Origin: JBEKHT01 sp049516595 | Lineage (GTDB): Bacteria > Chloroflexota > Anaerolineae > Anaerolineales > RBG-16-64-43 | Assembly: GCA_049516595.1 (NCBI GenBank) | Contig: JBEKSY010000012.1 | Span: forward strand, 16,335-80,334 | Direction: 5' to 3' | DNA: 64,000 nucleotides | In this document: positions 17,364 through 26,377 of the stretch, piece by piece | Position numbering within the stretch: the first letter of the stretch is position 1 | Layout of the letters: each line of letters begins with the position of its first letter | The notes under the pieces: generated by a model | Database searches by the model: none | Told to the model about the DNA's origin: nothing | What the model saw: only the letters and a program-made list of their open reading frames with translations | Made by a program: the position numbers and the translations under genes

Positions 17364-19321
17364 ACCCGTCGCTGGCAACGCGTGTGCGCATCGCGATGTA
17401 CCTGCTTCTGATTCCACTGGCTGCCATCCTGGTCCAGCTCACGCGCTTTCAGATTCTTCCCACCCCGGACCGATCGGCGCTGTTTTCCGTGCCCTACCCG
17501 CTGGTGCGCCATGTCGAGACGCCGCGCGGTCTCATCTACGACCGCAACGGAAATCTCTTGGCGGGCAACGTGACCCACTATCGCATCTACCTCGACAGCT
17601 GCCAGAATTATCTTTGGGCGGAAGACCTCGCCCCAGCGGACAACCACGGGCAGGCGAGCATCTCGATCGCGCGGGTACTGGGAGAACTGGTTCAGGTTAC
17701 CGGAGCCCAGATCAACATCCCCCCCGTGGTTCAATCCCTGCAAGGGCTGGACCGCAGTCTGAGCAAGGGATCGGCGAACGGAGTGCACCTGAGCACCTGC
17801 ACCTTGTCCAGCGATGCGGCCGGGGGGGGCGACTCCCTGGTTGCCGTTCCGCTTTGGCTGGACGAATCCCAAGAGGGCAAACTCGAGATTGCGCAAGGCC
17901 AGACCGCGGATGCCAATGGCCATTTCCACAACGATTCCTTGCTCTCGGACCTGCGCTCCGAAGCCTGGTACACCCGCTACTACCCGGAAGGGTCCTTGGG
18001 TTCTGAGGCGATTGGCTACAGCCGCCAATCCGGCGACCAGGCGGGGAATGCGGCGCAGGGGGTGCTGCGCTACTACCTCGAGGCGGGGGACTGGGGGGTC
18101 GAGAACTACTACAACGACATCCTTCAGGGAACCCGGGAGGATGTCACCTGGACGGTCGTCCCCATCGATATCAGCAACAACATCGATCGCGCACAGCCTC
18201 CGGCCAACCTGATTCTTACGATTGACCGGGAAATCCAGGCCGAATCCGAGGCGGTCCTGCGCGAGGGCATCCAAAAGAGCCATGCCTCGCGAGGCTCGAT
18301 CCTGGTCCTGCGGCCACAAACGGGCGAGATCTTGGCGATGGCTGACTATCCCGCCGCGGACCTCAACGACCCGAGCGGCTTTGAGGCCATCTTCCATGCG
18401 AAGGGGAGGTTGCCAGATGATCCCCAGGGGCAGGTGGCCTCGCTCAACTCAGAGGCGCCCTACGAGCCGGGATCCACATTTAAGGTCCTGACGATGGCCT
18501 CTGCGCTCGATTCTGGGAAGGTGCAACCGGGGACCGTCTTCGTGGATCAAGGCTCTCTGGAGGTGGGCGGGCTGGTCATTCACAATTGGACCCCCCAGGC
18601 CTATGGCCTGCAGGACATGACGGGCTGTCTGGCCAACTCGATAAACACCTGTCTGGCCTGGGTGGCAACCCAGAAGATGGGGCCAGCCGATTTCTACAGC
18701 TACATGGATCGTTTTTGGATTGGCCGAACGATTGGGGTGGATCTGCCCGAATTGGCTGGCGATCTGCGCCGCCCCGGGGACACCGATTGGACCGATGCCA
18801 CCCTTGCCACCAATGCCTTCGGCCAAGGGGTCTCCGTGACCCCCTTGCATCTGGCGGCCGCCATCGCGGCGGTCGCCAATCATGGGGTCATGATGATCCC
18901 CCATGTCGTCAAGTCGATCGTCCGACCCGACGGATCGGTTCAGGAGATCAGCCCGGTCCGATTGGGGCAGCCGATTTCGGCGGCGACGGCCGACACGTTG
19001 AACAAGATGCTCGTCCAGTCCCTGCAGACCGAGGACTCGAAGGCCCTCGTGCCAGGCTATCAAATCGCGGGAAAAACCGGGACCGCCGACATCCCGCCCT
19101 ACGTCGGGACGAAGACGATCGCCTCTTTTGTGGGTTGGGGGCCTGCGGACGATCCACAGGTACTCATTCTCATTCGAATTGATGAGCCCACCTCGGCGGG
19201 CGACATGCAATACGGATCGATCACGGCCGCTCCCTTGTTTGCCGAGCTAGCCCCGCGGGTGTTTGCCGTCTTGGGTATCCCGCCGGACGCGGTCCGCCAC
19301 AAGCTGGTTGCTTCGCGATGA
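17360..19321 (+). CDS. Septal peptidoglycan transpeptidase (class B PBP, FtsI/PBP2)
   Basis: About 653 residues: a short cytoplasmic N-terminus, one transmembrane anchor (MYLLLIPLAAILVQLTRF), a dimerisation domain starting VETPRGLIYDRNGNLLAGN, and a transpeptidase domain with SxxK in PGSTFKVL, SxN in ANSINTCLAW and KTG in AGKTGTAD. It cross-links septal peptidoglycan. A TTG at 17360 overlapping the ftsL stop (TTGA) with GGGGAG upstream is taken as the start; a GTG or ATG slightly downstream is possible. No PASTA domain is seen. Confidence 0.92.
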   Translation: MNPSLATRVRIAMYLLLIPLAAILVQLTRFQILPTPDRSALFSVPYPLVRHVETPRGLIYDRNGNLLAGNVTHYRIYLDSCQNYLWAEDLAPADNHGQASISIARVLGELVQVTGAQINIPPVVQSLQGLDRSLSKGSANGVHLSTCTLSSDAAGGGDSLVAVPLWLDESQEGKLEIAQGQTADANGHFHNDSLLSDLRSEAWYTRYYPEGSLGSEAIGYSRQSGDQAGNAAQGVLRYYLEAGDWGVENYYNDILQGTREDVTWTVVPIDISNNIDRAQPPANLILTIDREIQAESEAVLREGIQKSHASRGSILVLRPQTGEILAMADYPAADLNDPSGFEAIFHAKGRLPDDPQGQVASLNSEAPYEPGSTFKVLTMASALDSGKVQPGTVFVDQGSLEVGGLVIHNWTPQAYGLQDMTGCLANSINTCLAWVATQKMGPADFYSYMDRFWIGRTIGVDLPELAGDLRRPGDTDWTDATLATNAFGQGVSVTPLHLAAAIAAVANHGVMMIPHVVKSIVRPDGSVQEISPVRLGQPISAATADTLNKMLVQSLQTEDSKALVPGYQIAGKTGTADIPPYVGTKTIASFVGWGPADDPQVLILIRIDEPTSAGDMQYGSITAAPLFAELAPRVFAVLGIPPDAVRHKLVASR

Positions 19322-19339
19322 GGAGCCGGGGCTCGAAGA

Positions 19340-20794
19340 ATGGACATGTTGGATCTGTCGGTGGTTTTTGAAGCATTGAGGGCTCCGGCCCCTGAGCTCC
19401 CGGCCCTTGGGGCTCTCGGCCAGCGGGTCCTAACGGATGCGGTGATTGACTCTCGCATGGCGATTCCGGGGTGTTTGTTCATCGCCCTGCCGGGGGAGAA
19501 ATCCGATGGTCACCTGTTTGTCCCCGACGCTTTCGAGCGGGGAGCGGCTATCGCCCTGGTGCAAGAGGAGATCCCGGGATTTCGCACGCTGGATTTGAGG
19601 GCGGGGGCGGAGGCGGTTGGCCTTCTGGAGGGGCTGGAGGCGAAGGCGCCCCTTCATCTTTGCTTGCGGGTGGCCAACACCCTGGAGGCCATGCACAAGA
19701 TTGCCCGCCTGTGGCGCGGGCGATTGTCTGAGCTGAGGGTCGTGGGAATCACGGGCAGCGTCGGCAAGTCCACGACCAAGGAATTAGTGGCCAGTGTGCT
19801 TTCCACGCGCTATGCGACTCTGGCCAGTGAGAGCAGTTTCAACAATGAGATCGGCCTTCCGCTCACGTTGCTCCGGGCTACGCGCTCGCATCGTTTTGCC
19901 GTGTTGGAAATGGGGTTTTACGTTCCTGGCGACATTCGCCTGCTATGTGAAATCTCTCAGCCAGAGATTGCGATTGTGACGATGATCGGGCCCGTTCACC
20001 TGGAGCGCGCGGGCAGCCTGGAAGCGATTGCGAGGGGCAAGGCAGAACTCTTGGAAGCCCTGCCCGAAAGTGGAACGGCGATCCTGAACTACGACGATGA
20101 GCGGGTGCGTGGAATGGCGTCCTCCAGCCGAGCCAAGATCCTCTTTTACGGGCTCAGTCCAGAGGCCGAGCTGAGGGCGAGCGATGTCTCCTCGCTGGGT
20201 TTGGAGGGGATCCGCTTCCAAGTGAACTTCCGGGGAGAGACCCTGCACCTGCATGTTCCCCTGCTGGGACGGCACTCGGTCCATACGGCACTGCGGGCGG
20301 TTGCGGTGGGATTGGTCGTGGGTCTGACGTGGCAAGAGATCCTGGAGGGATTGGGGGCTCCCGCGGTGCAATTGCGGCTCGTCACGGTGGAAGGTCCGAA
20401 CGGTTCATTGATAGTGGACGACACCTACAATGCCTCACCCGATTCGATGATCGCGGCGTTGAACCTGCTGGGAGAGCTCGGTGGACATCCGATCGCCGTG
20501 CTGGGTGACATGCTGGAGCTCGGAGGATTTGAGGAACAGGGGCACCGCATGGTTGGTGCCCGGGCGGCCGAAGTGGTCGGCGAACTGGTCACGATCGGGG
20601 AAAGGGCCCGATGGATTGCGGAAGAAGCCCACCTGCAGAGTCTTTCCTCCGCGCAGATCTCGACTTTCGCAACCGCGGAAGACGCCCTCCCGTACTTGAA
20701 AGGACGAATCAGGGCCGGCGATGTGGTCCTGGTCAAAGGTTCGCACGCGCTGCGCCTGGATCGCATTGTCAGCTCGCTGGAGAGTGACGTGTGA
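19340..20794 (+). CDS. murF: UDP-MurNAc-tripeptide--D-alanyl-D-alanine ligase
   Basis: 484 residues. Mur ligase P-loop GITGSVGKSTTKEL (about residue 137), ESSFNNEIGLPLTLL, VLEMGFYVPGDI, HLERAGSLEAIARGKAEL and DDTYNASPDSMIAAL identify MurF rather than MurE. It adds D-Ala-D-Ala to the lipid precursor stem peptide. It follows the transpeptidase by 18 bp; no murE lies between them, unlike many dcw clusters. It overlaps mraY by 4 bases. Confidence 0.95.
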   Translation: MDMLDLSVVFEALRAPAPELPALGALGQRVLTDAVIDSRMAIPGCLFIALPGEKSDGHLFVPDAFERGAAIALVQEEIPGFRTLDLRAGAEAVGLLEGLEAKAPLHLCLRVANTLEAMHKIARLWRGRLSELRVVGITGSVGKSTTKELVASVLSTRYATLASESSFNNEIGLPLTLLRATRSHRFAVLEMGFYVPGDIRLLCEISQPEIAIVTMIGPVHLERAGSLEAIARGKAELLEALPESGTAILNYDDERVRGMASSSRAKILFYGLSPEAELRASDVSSLGLEGIRFQVNFRGETLHLHVPLLGRHSVHTALRAVAVGLVVGLTWQEILEGLGAPAVQLRLVTVEGPNGSLIVDDTYNASPDSMIAALNLLGELGGHPIAVLGDMLELGGFEEQGHRMVGARAAEVVGELVTIGERARWIAEEAHLQSLSSAQISTFATAEDALPYLKGRIRAGDVVLVKGSHALRLDRIVSSLESDV

Positions 20795-21774
20795 ACGTTG
20801 GGATGCCGATGGCCTTGAGTCTGGGAGGCGTCACCTTCGCCCTCACCGTGATCTGGGGAGGGCCATTGCTCGAAGCGCTGCGCAGGCTTGGAATTGGCAA
20901 GCAGATTCGGATTGAGGGCCCGCGCAGCCACCAGTCCAAGCTGGGAACCCCCACCATGGGTGGCCTGCTGGTGATCATCCCGGTGGTGATCATCACTCTC
21001 ATACTGAACACCGTCTCGATCTTGGGTCGTTCCCTCTTGGGCCGGTCGATTCTCCTGCCTCTGGGAGTCTTGCTAGCCTTCTCGGTGCTGGGGGCCATCG
21101 ATGACTGGCTGGGGCTGCGCCGACGGCCGCTTCGGGCCCGGGAGAAATTCGCAGCCGAGTGCGTCGTGGCTTTGATCGCAGCCATTGGCCTCAAATACGT
21201 GCTCAATGTGCCTGGCGCCTTCTTGCCGGGCGTTCCGGGCTACTTTGATCTCGGCATCTGGTATCTGCCCGTGGCGGTCCTGGTTATCGTCTCCTCGACG
21301 AATGCCGTCAACATCACCGACGGTTTGGATGGGTTGGCCGGATTGGTAGGAGCGACCGCATTCGTCGCCTATGCGGTCATCGCGGGCCTGCAGGGACAGG
21401 TGTTCTTGGTGCGCTTTTGTTTCACGGTGGTGGGGGCCCTATTTGCCTTCCTTTGGTACAACGCCTACCCGGCCCAAATGTTCATGGGAGACACCGGTTC
21501 CCTGGCCATCGGCGCCCTGCTGGGGGTCGTCGCGCTCATGACGGCTCAGTGGACTCTCCTGCCCCTCATCGCCATCATCCCGGCTAGTGAGACCCTCAGT
21601 GTGATCCTTCAGATTGTCTTTTTCCGGTGGACCAAGGGGCGACGCCTGTTCAGGATGGCGCCCCTCCATCACCACTTTGAGCTCCTGGGTTGGAGCGAGA
21701 CCCAAATTGTGCAACGTTTCTGGCTCATCGGATTGCTCGCCGCAATGGTGGGCGTGGCACTCGCCGTGGCCTGA
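20791..21774 (+). CDS. mraY: Phospho-N-acetylmuramoyl-pentapeptide-transferase
   Basis: A polytopic membrane enzyme of 327 residues that transfers phospho-MurNAc-pentapeptide to undecaprenyl phosphate, forming lipid I. Conserved sites: GTPTMGGLL, GAIDDWLGLRRR, NAVNITDGLDGLAG, FMGDTGSLAIG and HHHFELLGW. The length is near the family norm but short at the N-terminus. The start is a GTG overlapping murF (GTGA). Confidence 0.95.
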   Translation: MNVGMPMALSLGGVTFALTVIWGGPLLEALRRLGIGKQIRIEGPRSHQSKLGTPTMGGLLVIIPVVIITLILNTVSILGRSLLGRSILLPLGVLLAFSVLGAIDDWLGLRRRPLRAREKFAAECVVALIAAIGLKYVLNVPGAFLPGVPGYFDLGIWYLPVAVLVIVSSTNAVNITDGLDGLAGLVGATAFVAYAVIAGLQGQVFLVRFCFTVVGALFAFLWYNAYPAQMFMGDTGSLAIGALLGVVALMTAQWTLLPLIAIIPASETLSVILQIVFFRWTKGRRLFRMAPLHHHFELLGWSETQIVQRFWLIGLLAAMVGVALAVA

Positions 21775-21832
21775 TCGGATGGCTCGGCGGGGTGAGGAAT
21801 ACTCGAAGTCAAGATCGAGGAGGAGGATTGCG

Positions 21833-22159
21833 ATGGAACTCGGAATGCTCTGGTTCGATGCCGACACACAGCGTCCGTTGCAGGAGCGGCTGGAGCGTGC
21901 CGCTCGCTACTATTCCCAGAAGTATGGTCGCAGGGCGAATACCTGCTACGCCCATCCGAACACGATCGACCCGGTAAGCAATGGATCGGGCCACAAGGGT
22001 GGGAAGCGAGAGGAGCTGGTTGCGGGCATGGTGGTGCGACCCTCTCGCACTGTCTTGCCGAACCACTTCTGGCTCGGCGTCGAGGAGCCTATGGGGCCGA
22101 TCCCGTTGCCCGCCTCTCTGGGCGCCTTGGAAAGACAACGCCAGGTAGTCCACAGCTGA
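21833..22159 (+). CDS. Small conserved protein between mraY and murD
   Basis: 108 residues, start fixed by AGGAGG 6 bases before the ATG. There is no signal peptide or membrane segment. It contains a helical start (ERLERAARYYSQKYGRR), TCYAHPNTID and a RPSRTVLPNHFWLGVE segment. Its place inside the dcw cluster, 58 bp after mraY and 48 bp before murD, suggests co-expression with cell-wall genes. I recognise the pattern from Anaerolineae-type genomes but know no function. Confidence 0.75.
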   Translation: MELGMLWFDADTQRPLQERLERAARYYSQKYGRRANTCYAHPNTIDPVSNGSGHKGGKREELVAGMVVRPSRTVLPNHFWLGVEEPMGPIPLPASLGALERQRQVVHS

Positions 22160-22207
22160 TTCCTGTCCTGCAAGCCGGGACTCTCGAGGCGGCTATCGGA
22201 TCGAGAG

Positions 22208-23614
22208 ATGGAATACTCGCGCATGAGGGTCGTGATCTTGGGATTGGCACGGCAGGGCACAGCGCTCTCCCGCTATTTGGCGGCTCGGGGGGCGCAGGTG
22301 GTCGCCAGTGACATCAAGCCGGCGGAGGCCTTGGGGGACCGACTCGAGGCCTTGCGGGGACTGGACCTTGAATTTGTGTTGGGCGGACATCCCTTGCAGC
22401 TATTGGACGGAGCCGACTTGCTCTTCCTATCCGGGGGCGTTCCGGGGGATCTGCCCATCGTGCTAGAGGCCCGCAGGAGAGGGATCCCCATCTCCAATGA
22501 TTCTCAGGTGTTCCTCGAAGCTTGTCCAGCTCGAACGATTGGCATCACCGGCTCGGCGGGCAAGACCACTACCACAGCGCTGGTGGCGGAGATCGGGAGA
22601 GCCAGCGCCGCTTTTGCGAAGCCCGGCGCAGTGTGGATGGGGGGGAACATCGGCAACCCGCTGATCGCGGAGCTCGAGCGGATCCGGCCCGAGGACCTAG
22701 TCGTCATGGAGCTCTCCAGCTTCCAGTTGGAGTGGATGACGCGCAGCCCGAACATTGCGGCCGTCTTGAACTTGACCCCCAACCACCTGGACCGGCACGG
22801 CACCATGGCCGCCTACCGGGAAGCCAAGGCCAGGATCCTGCAGGCTCAGGGACGCAAGGATTGGGCTGTTTTCGGCTGGGACAGCCCGGAAGCTCGAGGT
22901 CTTCTGGAGAGGGCTCAAGGAAGGAGCGCCTTCTTCGGCCTCGACCCACTCGCGGCCAGGGAATGGATCGACGGCTGCTTTCTGGACGAAGGCTGGATCG
23001 TCCTTCGCCGGGCCCGCCAAGACGTACGGGTCCTGAAGTCGCAGGAGATACGGCTGCGAGGTCGCCACAACCTGGCGAACGTAGTGGCGGCTTGCATCCT
23101 GGCGAGTCTGGCCGGGATCGCCGCGCAGGAAATGGGGGATGCCATCCGCCGGTTCCCAGGAGTTCCCCACCGCCTGGAGTTTGTCGGTCGGATCCAGGGC
23201 GTCGACTGGTACAACGACTCGATTGCAACGGCCCCGGAGCGCGCCATTGCCGCGATGGAATCCTTCCCCGAACCCTTGGTCCTCCTAGCCGGAGGCAGGG
23301 ACAAAAAGCTCCCTTGGGAGGAGTGGGCGCGACGGGTGCGAACGCGAGTGGATCATCTCGTCCTTTTTGGCGAGGCAGCCGCGCTTATCGAGTCCGCTCT
23401 GTCATCCATCCCCAATACAGGCCGCCCTATGACGGTCTCACGCTGTGCCGGCCTGGAGGAGGCCGTGAGGGCGGCGGCGAAGGTCGCCCGGCCCGGATCG
23501 GTGGTTCTCCTGGCGCCCGGGGGGACCAGCTTTGATGAGTTTCGTGACTTCGAGGAACGAGGGGAGCGCTTTCGAGATTGGGTGATGCAGTTGCGGCGGG
23601 AGGTTGGCGAATGA
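22208..23614 (+). CDS. murD: UDP-N-acetylmuramoylalanine--D-glutamate ligase
   Basis: About 468 residues. N-terminal nucleotide-binding VILGLARQGTALSRYLAARG, Mur ligase P-loop GITGSAGKTTTTALV, GGNIGNPLI, VMELSSFQLEWM, NLTPNHLDRHG and YNDSIATAPE are all MurD features. It adds D-Glu to UDP-MurNAc-L-Ala. The ATG at 22208 (MEYSRM) or at 22223 (MRVVILG) could be the start. It overlaps ftsW by 4 bases. Confidence 0.95.
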   Translation: MEYSRMRVVILGLARQGTALSRYLAARGAQVVASDIKPAEALGDRLEALRGLDLEFVLGGHPLQLLDGADLLFLSGGVPGDLPIVLEARRRGIPISNDSQVFLEACPARTIGITGSAGKTTTTALVAEIGRASAAFAKPGAVWMGGNIGNPLIAELERIRPEDLVVMELSSFQLEWMTRSPNIAAVLNLTPNHLDRHGTMAAYREAKARILQAQGRKDWAVFGWDSPEARGLLERAQGRSAFFGLDPLAAREWIDGCFLDEGWIVLRRARQDVRVLKSQEIRLRGRHNLANVVAACILASLAGIAAQEMGDAIRRFPGVPHRLEFVGRIQGVDWYNDSIATAPERAIAAMESFPEPLVLLAGGRDKKLPWEEWARRVRTRVDHLVLFGEAAALIESALSSIPNTGRPMTVSRCAGLEEAVRAAAKVARPGSVVLLAPGGTSFDEFRDFEERGERFRDWVMQLRREVGE

Positions 23615-24831
23615 TCAAGACGGGTCTAGGCGCGCGCATGCGCGGGTCCGACATCGGGTTTGACCCGGTGTATCTCCTGCTGGTGCTAACGCTCCTGGTT
23701 TTTGGATTGATGATCGTTGCCTCCAGCAGCTGGGGGGCGTCCTATGAGCTCTCTCCCAATCACTCCGTCTGGTACCTCTTTTTGCGGCAACTCGCCTGGG
23801 CGGCTGTGGGCTTGGTGCTTCTGTTTGTCACCTTTCAACTCGACTACCACCGCTGGCAGCGTTGGGCTCTGCCGGTCGGATTGCTCACGATCGTGCTGCT
23901 GATTGCCGTGGTGATCGTTAACTGGAATGGCCCTGTTCGCCGGGGTCTTTTCCAGGAGTCGGTGCAGGCTTCCGAATTGGCCAAGTTCGCCACGGTCATC
24001 TACCTGGGCGTCTGGTTGGTCTCCAAAGCCAAGGTCCTCGACAGCCCGTCCCTGGGCATGATTCCTTATGCGGTTCTCATCGGGCTGTTTGCGGGCCTTA
24101 TCCTGCTGGAGCCAGACTTGAGCGCGGCAGCCACAATTGTCCTTATCGGAATGGCAATGTTCTTTTTCGGCGGGGGCAGCTACCGGAACGTGGCCGCGGC
24201 CACCGTCATCATGGTTGCGGGGGGCGTATTGGTGGCCATGCTCATCCGTCCAGCCCGCATCGAGCAATATCTGGCGGGCTGGAGGGACATCCGCGAGTCC
24301 AACCTGCACATTTTTGAGGCGCTGTCGGCCGTCTCGAGCGGGGGCCTGGTGGGAGTCGGGGCGGGGGCCAGCAAGTTCAAGTATTTCTCCCTGCCCGCCG
24401 CACACACGGACAGCGTCTTTGCCGTGATCTCAGAGGAGCTGGGTTTCCTGGGTGCTCTGATTGTGCTGGCTCTTTTCGCCGTGCTGGTGTGGCGAGGATA
24501 TCGGATCGCCTTGCGCGCACCCGACTCCCTTGGCTTGATTTTCGCAGCGGGATTCACCACATGGATTGCCGCGGAGGCCCTGATCAATGTCTTGACGATT
24601 CTCGCTTTGTTGCCTTTTGCAGGAAACCCGCTTCCCTTCTTCAGCTATGGCGGGTCCAATCTGGTCATGACCCTGGCGGCCACAGGGATCGTGCTGAACG
24701 TCTCGCGCACCAGCCATGCTCGGCGCAAAGAAGAGATGACCAATGCGGGGGCTGATCAGCGCTGGCGGTACGGGCGGGGGGATTTTCCCCGCGCTCGCAG
24801 TAGTCCAGGCTCTTCTCCGAAGCGACCCTGA
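23611..24831 (+). CDS. ftsW: Septal SEDS glycosyltransferase FtsW
   Basis: 406 residues with about ten transmembrane segments. SEDS motifs are visible: GPVRRGLFQESVQASELAK, EPDLSAAATIV, HTDSVFAVISEELGF and NPLPFFSYGGSNLV. It polymerises lipid II into septal glycan with the class B PBP upstream. The ATG overlaps the murD stop (ATGA) with GGAGG 8 bases upstream. Its cytoplasmic tail overlaps murG by 89 bp in another frame. Confidence 0.94.
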   Translation: MIKTGLGARMRGSDIGFDPVYLLLVLTLLVFGLMIVASSSWGASYELSPNHSVWYLFLRQLAWAAVGLVLLFVTFQLDYHRWQRWALPVGLLTIVLLIAVVIVNWNGPVRRGLFQESVQASELAKFATVIYLGVWLVSKAKVLDSPSLGMIPYAVLIGLFAGLILLEPDLSAAATIVLIGMAMFFFGGGSYRNVAAATVIMVAGGVLVAMLIRPARIEQYLAGWRDIRESNLHIFEALSAVSSGGLVGVGAGASKFKYFSLPAAHTDSVFAVISEELGFLGALIVLALFAVLVWRGYRIALRAPDSLGLIFAAGFTTWIAAEALINVLTILALLPFAGNPLPFFSYGGSNLVMTLAATGIVLNVSRTSHARRKEEMTNAGADQRWRYGRGDFPRARSSPGSSPKRP

Positions 24832-25855
24832 GGCGCAGATTCTCTGGGTCGGCGGAGAAGGGGGCATGGAAGGGGACATTGTGCCTCGCTACCACATCGC
24901 CTACCAATCGATTCCGGCGGCTGGGCTGCATGGCGTAGGCCTGAGCCGAATCCTGCCTAATGGCCTGACCTTGGCGCGCGGATTCCTCCGGTCAGTCGCG
25001 ACGGTGCGGGCCTTTCGTCCCGATGCCCTCCTGGTGACGGGTGGGTACGTGGCGATCCCCACAGCATTGGCCAGCTGGGCCAACCGGGTGCCTATCCTGG
25101 CCTACCTTCCGGATCTCCGACCCGCCTTGGCCATTCGGTTTGTGGCTCGGCTGGCCAGAAGGGTGGCAATCTCTGCAGCAGAAAGCCGGGCCTGGTTCCC
25201 GCGCAGCACAGACACGGTGGTCACGGGCTATCCCCTGCGCCAGGAGTTGATGGTTGCAAACCGGGAAGAGGCTCGGCGCCATTTTCGGATTGACGCGCAG
25301 GCGTTTGTGCTTCTGGTCTTGGGCGGCAGCCGCGGGGCCAGAGCGATCAACCGCGCCGTGGAGACCGGATTGGCGGATCTGCTCGAGCAGCTGGAAGTCA
25401 TTCACATCACCGGGAGTTCAGATTGGGAAGAAGTGCACCAGGTGGTGAGCAACCTGCCGCCCGCCCTCCGAGAAAAGCATCACGCCTTCCCGTTCTTATA
25501 TGAGGAGATGGGGCTGGCCCTGGCCGCGGGCGACTTGGCTGTGTCCCGAGCAGGGGCCTCCGTTCTGGGAGAGTATCCGCATTTCCAGTTGCCTTCAATT
25601 CTGGTGCCCTATCCGCATGCGGGACGGTACCAGGAGGGAAATGCGGATTACTTGGTCCGCGTGGGCGCGGCCATTAAGCTGGCCGATGCGGATCTGGGCA
25701 CGAAACTGAAGGCGACCGTCCTGGAGCTTGAAGAGGATCGGGATCGTCTGGCTCAGATGCGGCGGGCACTGCGCAGCATCCGGATCGAGGACGGATCTTC
25801 CCGGCTTGCGCAGGAATTCGTTCGGTTGGCGAGGGAATCGGGTCAGTCGGGATGA
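24743..25855 (+). CDS. murG: UDP-GlcNAc--lipid I N-acetylglucosaminyltransferase
   Basis: 370 residues, GT28 fold, a peripheral membrane enzyme forming lipid II. The N-terminal loop reads SAGGTGGGIFPALAV, where most MurG proteins have GGTGGH; the His is Gly here. VTGGYVAIPTALA, VLGGSRGARAINRAV and the donor-site region AVSRAGASVLGEYPHFQLP are conserved. It begins 89 bp inside ftsW and overlaps the cvpA-like gene by 4 bases. Confidence 0.93.
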   Translation: MRGLISAGGTGGGIFPALAVVQALLRSDPEAQILWVGGEGGMEGDIVPRYHIAYQSIPAAGLHGVGLSRILPNGLTLARGFLRSVATVRAFRPDALLVTGGYVAIPTALASWANRVPILAYLPDLRPALAIRFVARLARRVAISAAESRAWFPRSTDTVVTGYPLRQELMVANREEARRHFRIDAQAFVLLVLGGSRGARAINRAVETGLADLLEQLEVIHITGSSDWEEVHQVVSNLPPALREKHHAFPFLYEEMGLALAAGDLAVSRAGASVLGEYPHFQLPSILVPYPHAGRYQEGNADYLVRVGAAIKLADADLGTKLKATVLELEEDRDRLAQMRRALRSIRIEDGSSRLAQEFVRLARESGQSG

Positions 25856-26373
25856 CCATCGCCCTGGTGTTTTGGTTGCTGGTTTTCGTCTTCGCCCTGG
25901 TCGGCTCGCTACGAGGCTGGGCGAAGGAATTGCTTGTAAGTTTCAGCATGGTGATTGCGCTGTTCATCAACCTGCTCCTAAATAAGTACGGCCAGGGGAT
26001 CCTCTCCTCCTTGAAGGGAGATGCCCTTTTTTGGTTGAGGGCGGCACTGGTGGGGCTGATGGCTTATTTTGGATACCTGACGCCAAAGATGCCCTGGGTT
26101 CCGGAAAACCGGTTTCTGAGGGAACACCTGCAGGATGGGCTTCTGGGCTTTGTCATCGGCGGAGTCAATGGGGCTCTGATCTTTGGGAGCATTTGGTACT
26201 TCCTGCACTTCGCGGGCTATCCGTTCCCCGGGCTGGAATTCGCCCGCCAGACCGCGCAGGACCCGCAGATCGTGACCATGATGCACTTCATGCCTCCGGT
26301 CTTGCTAGGAGAGACTTGGCTCCTGGTGGTCGTCGCGGTCATTTCTGTTTTTGTCATCGTCGTGTTTGTGTGA
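25852..26373 (+). CDS. CvpA-like integral membrane protein
   Basis: 173 residues with about four hydrophobic segments: an N-terminal IALVFWLLVFVFALVGSLRG followed by WAKELLVSFSMVIALF, which resembles the start of CvpA/colicin V production-family proteins, then two internal segments and a strongly hydrophobic C-terminus. The ATG overlaps the murG stop (ATGA) and murC starts 4 bases after its stop. Placement in the dcw cluster suggests an envelope role, otherwise unknown. Confidence 0.65.
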   Translation: MTIALVFWLLVFVFALVGSLRGWAKELLVSFSMVIALFINLLLNKYGQGILSSLKGDALFWLRAALVGLMAYFGYLTPKMPWVPENRFLREHLQDGLLGFVIGGVNGALIFGSIWYFLHFAGYPFPGLEFARQTAQDPQIVTMMHFMPPVLLGETWLLVVVAVISVFVIVVFV

Positions 26374-26377
26374 GGCC

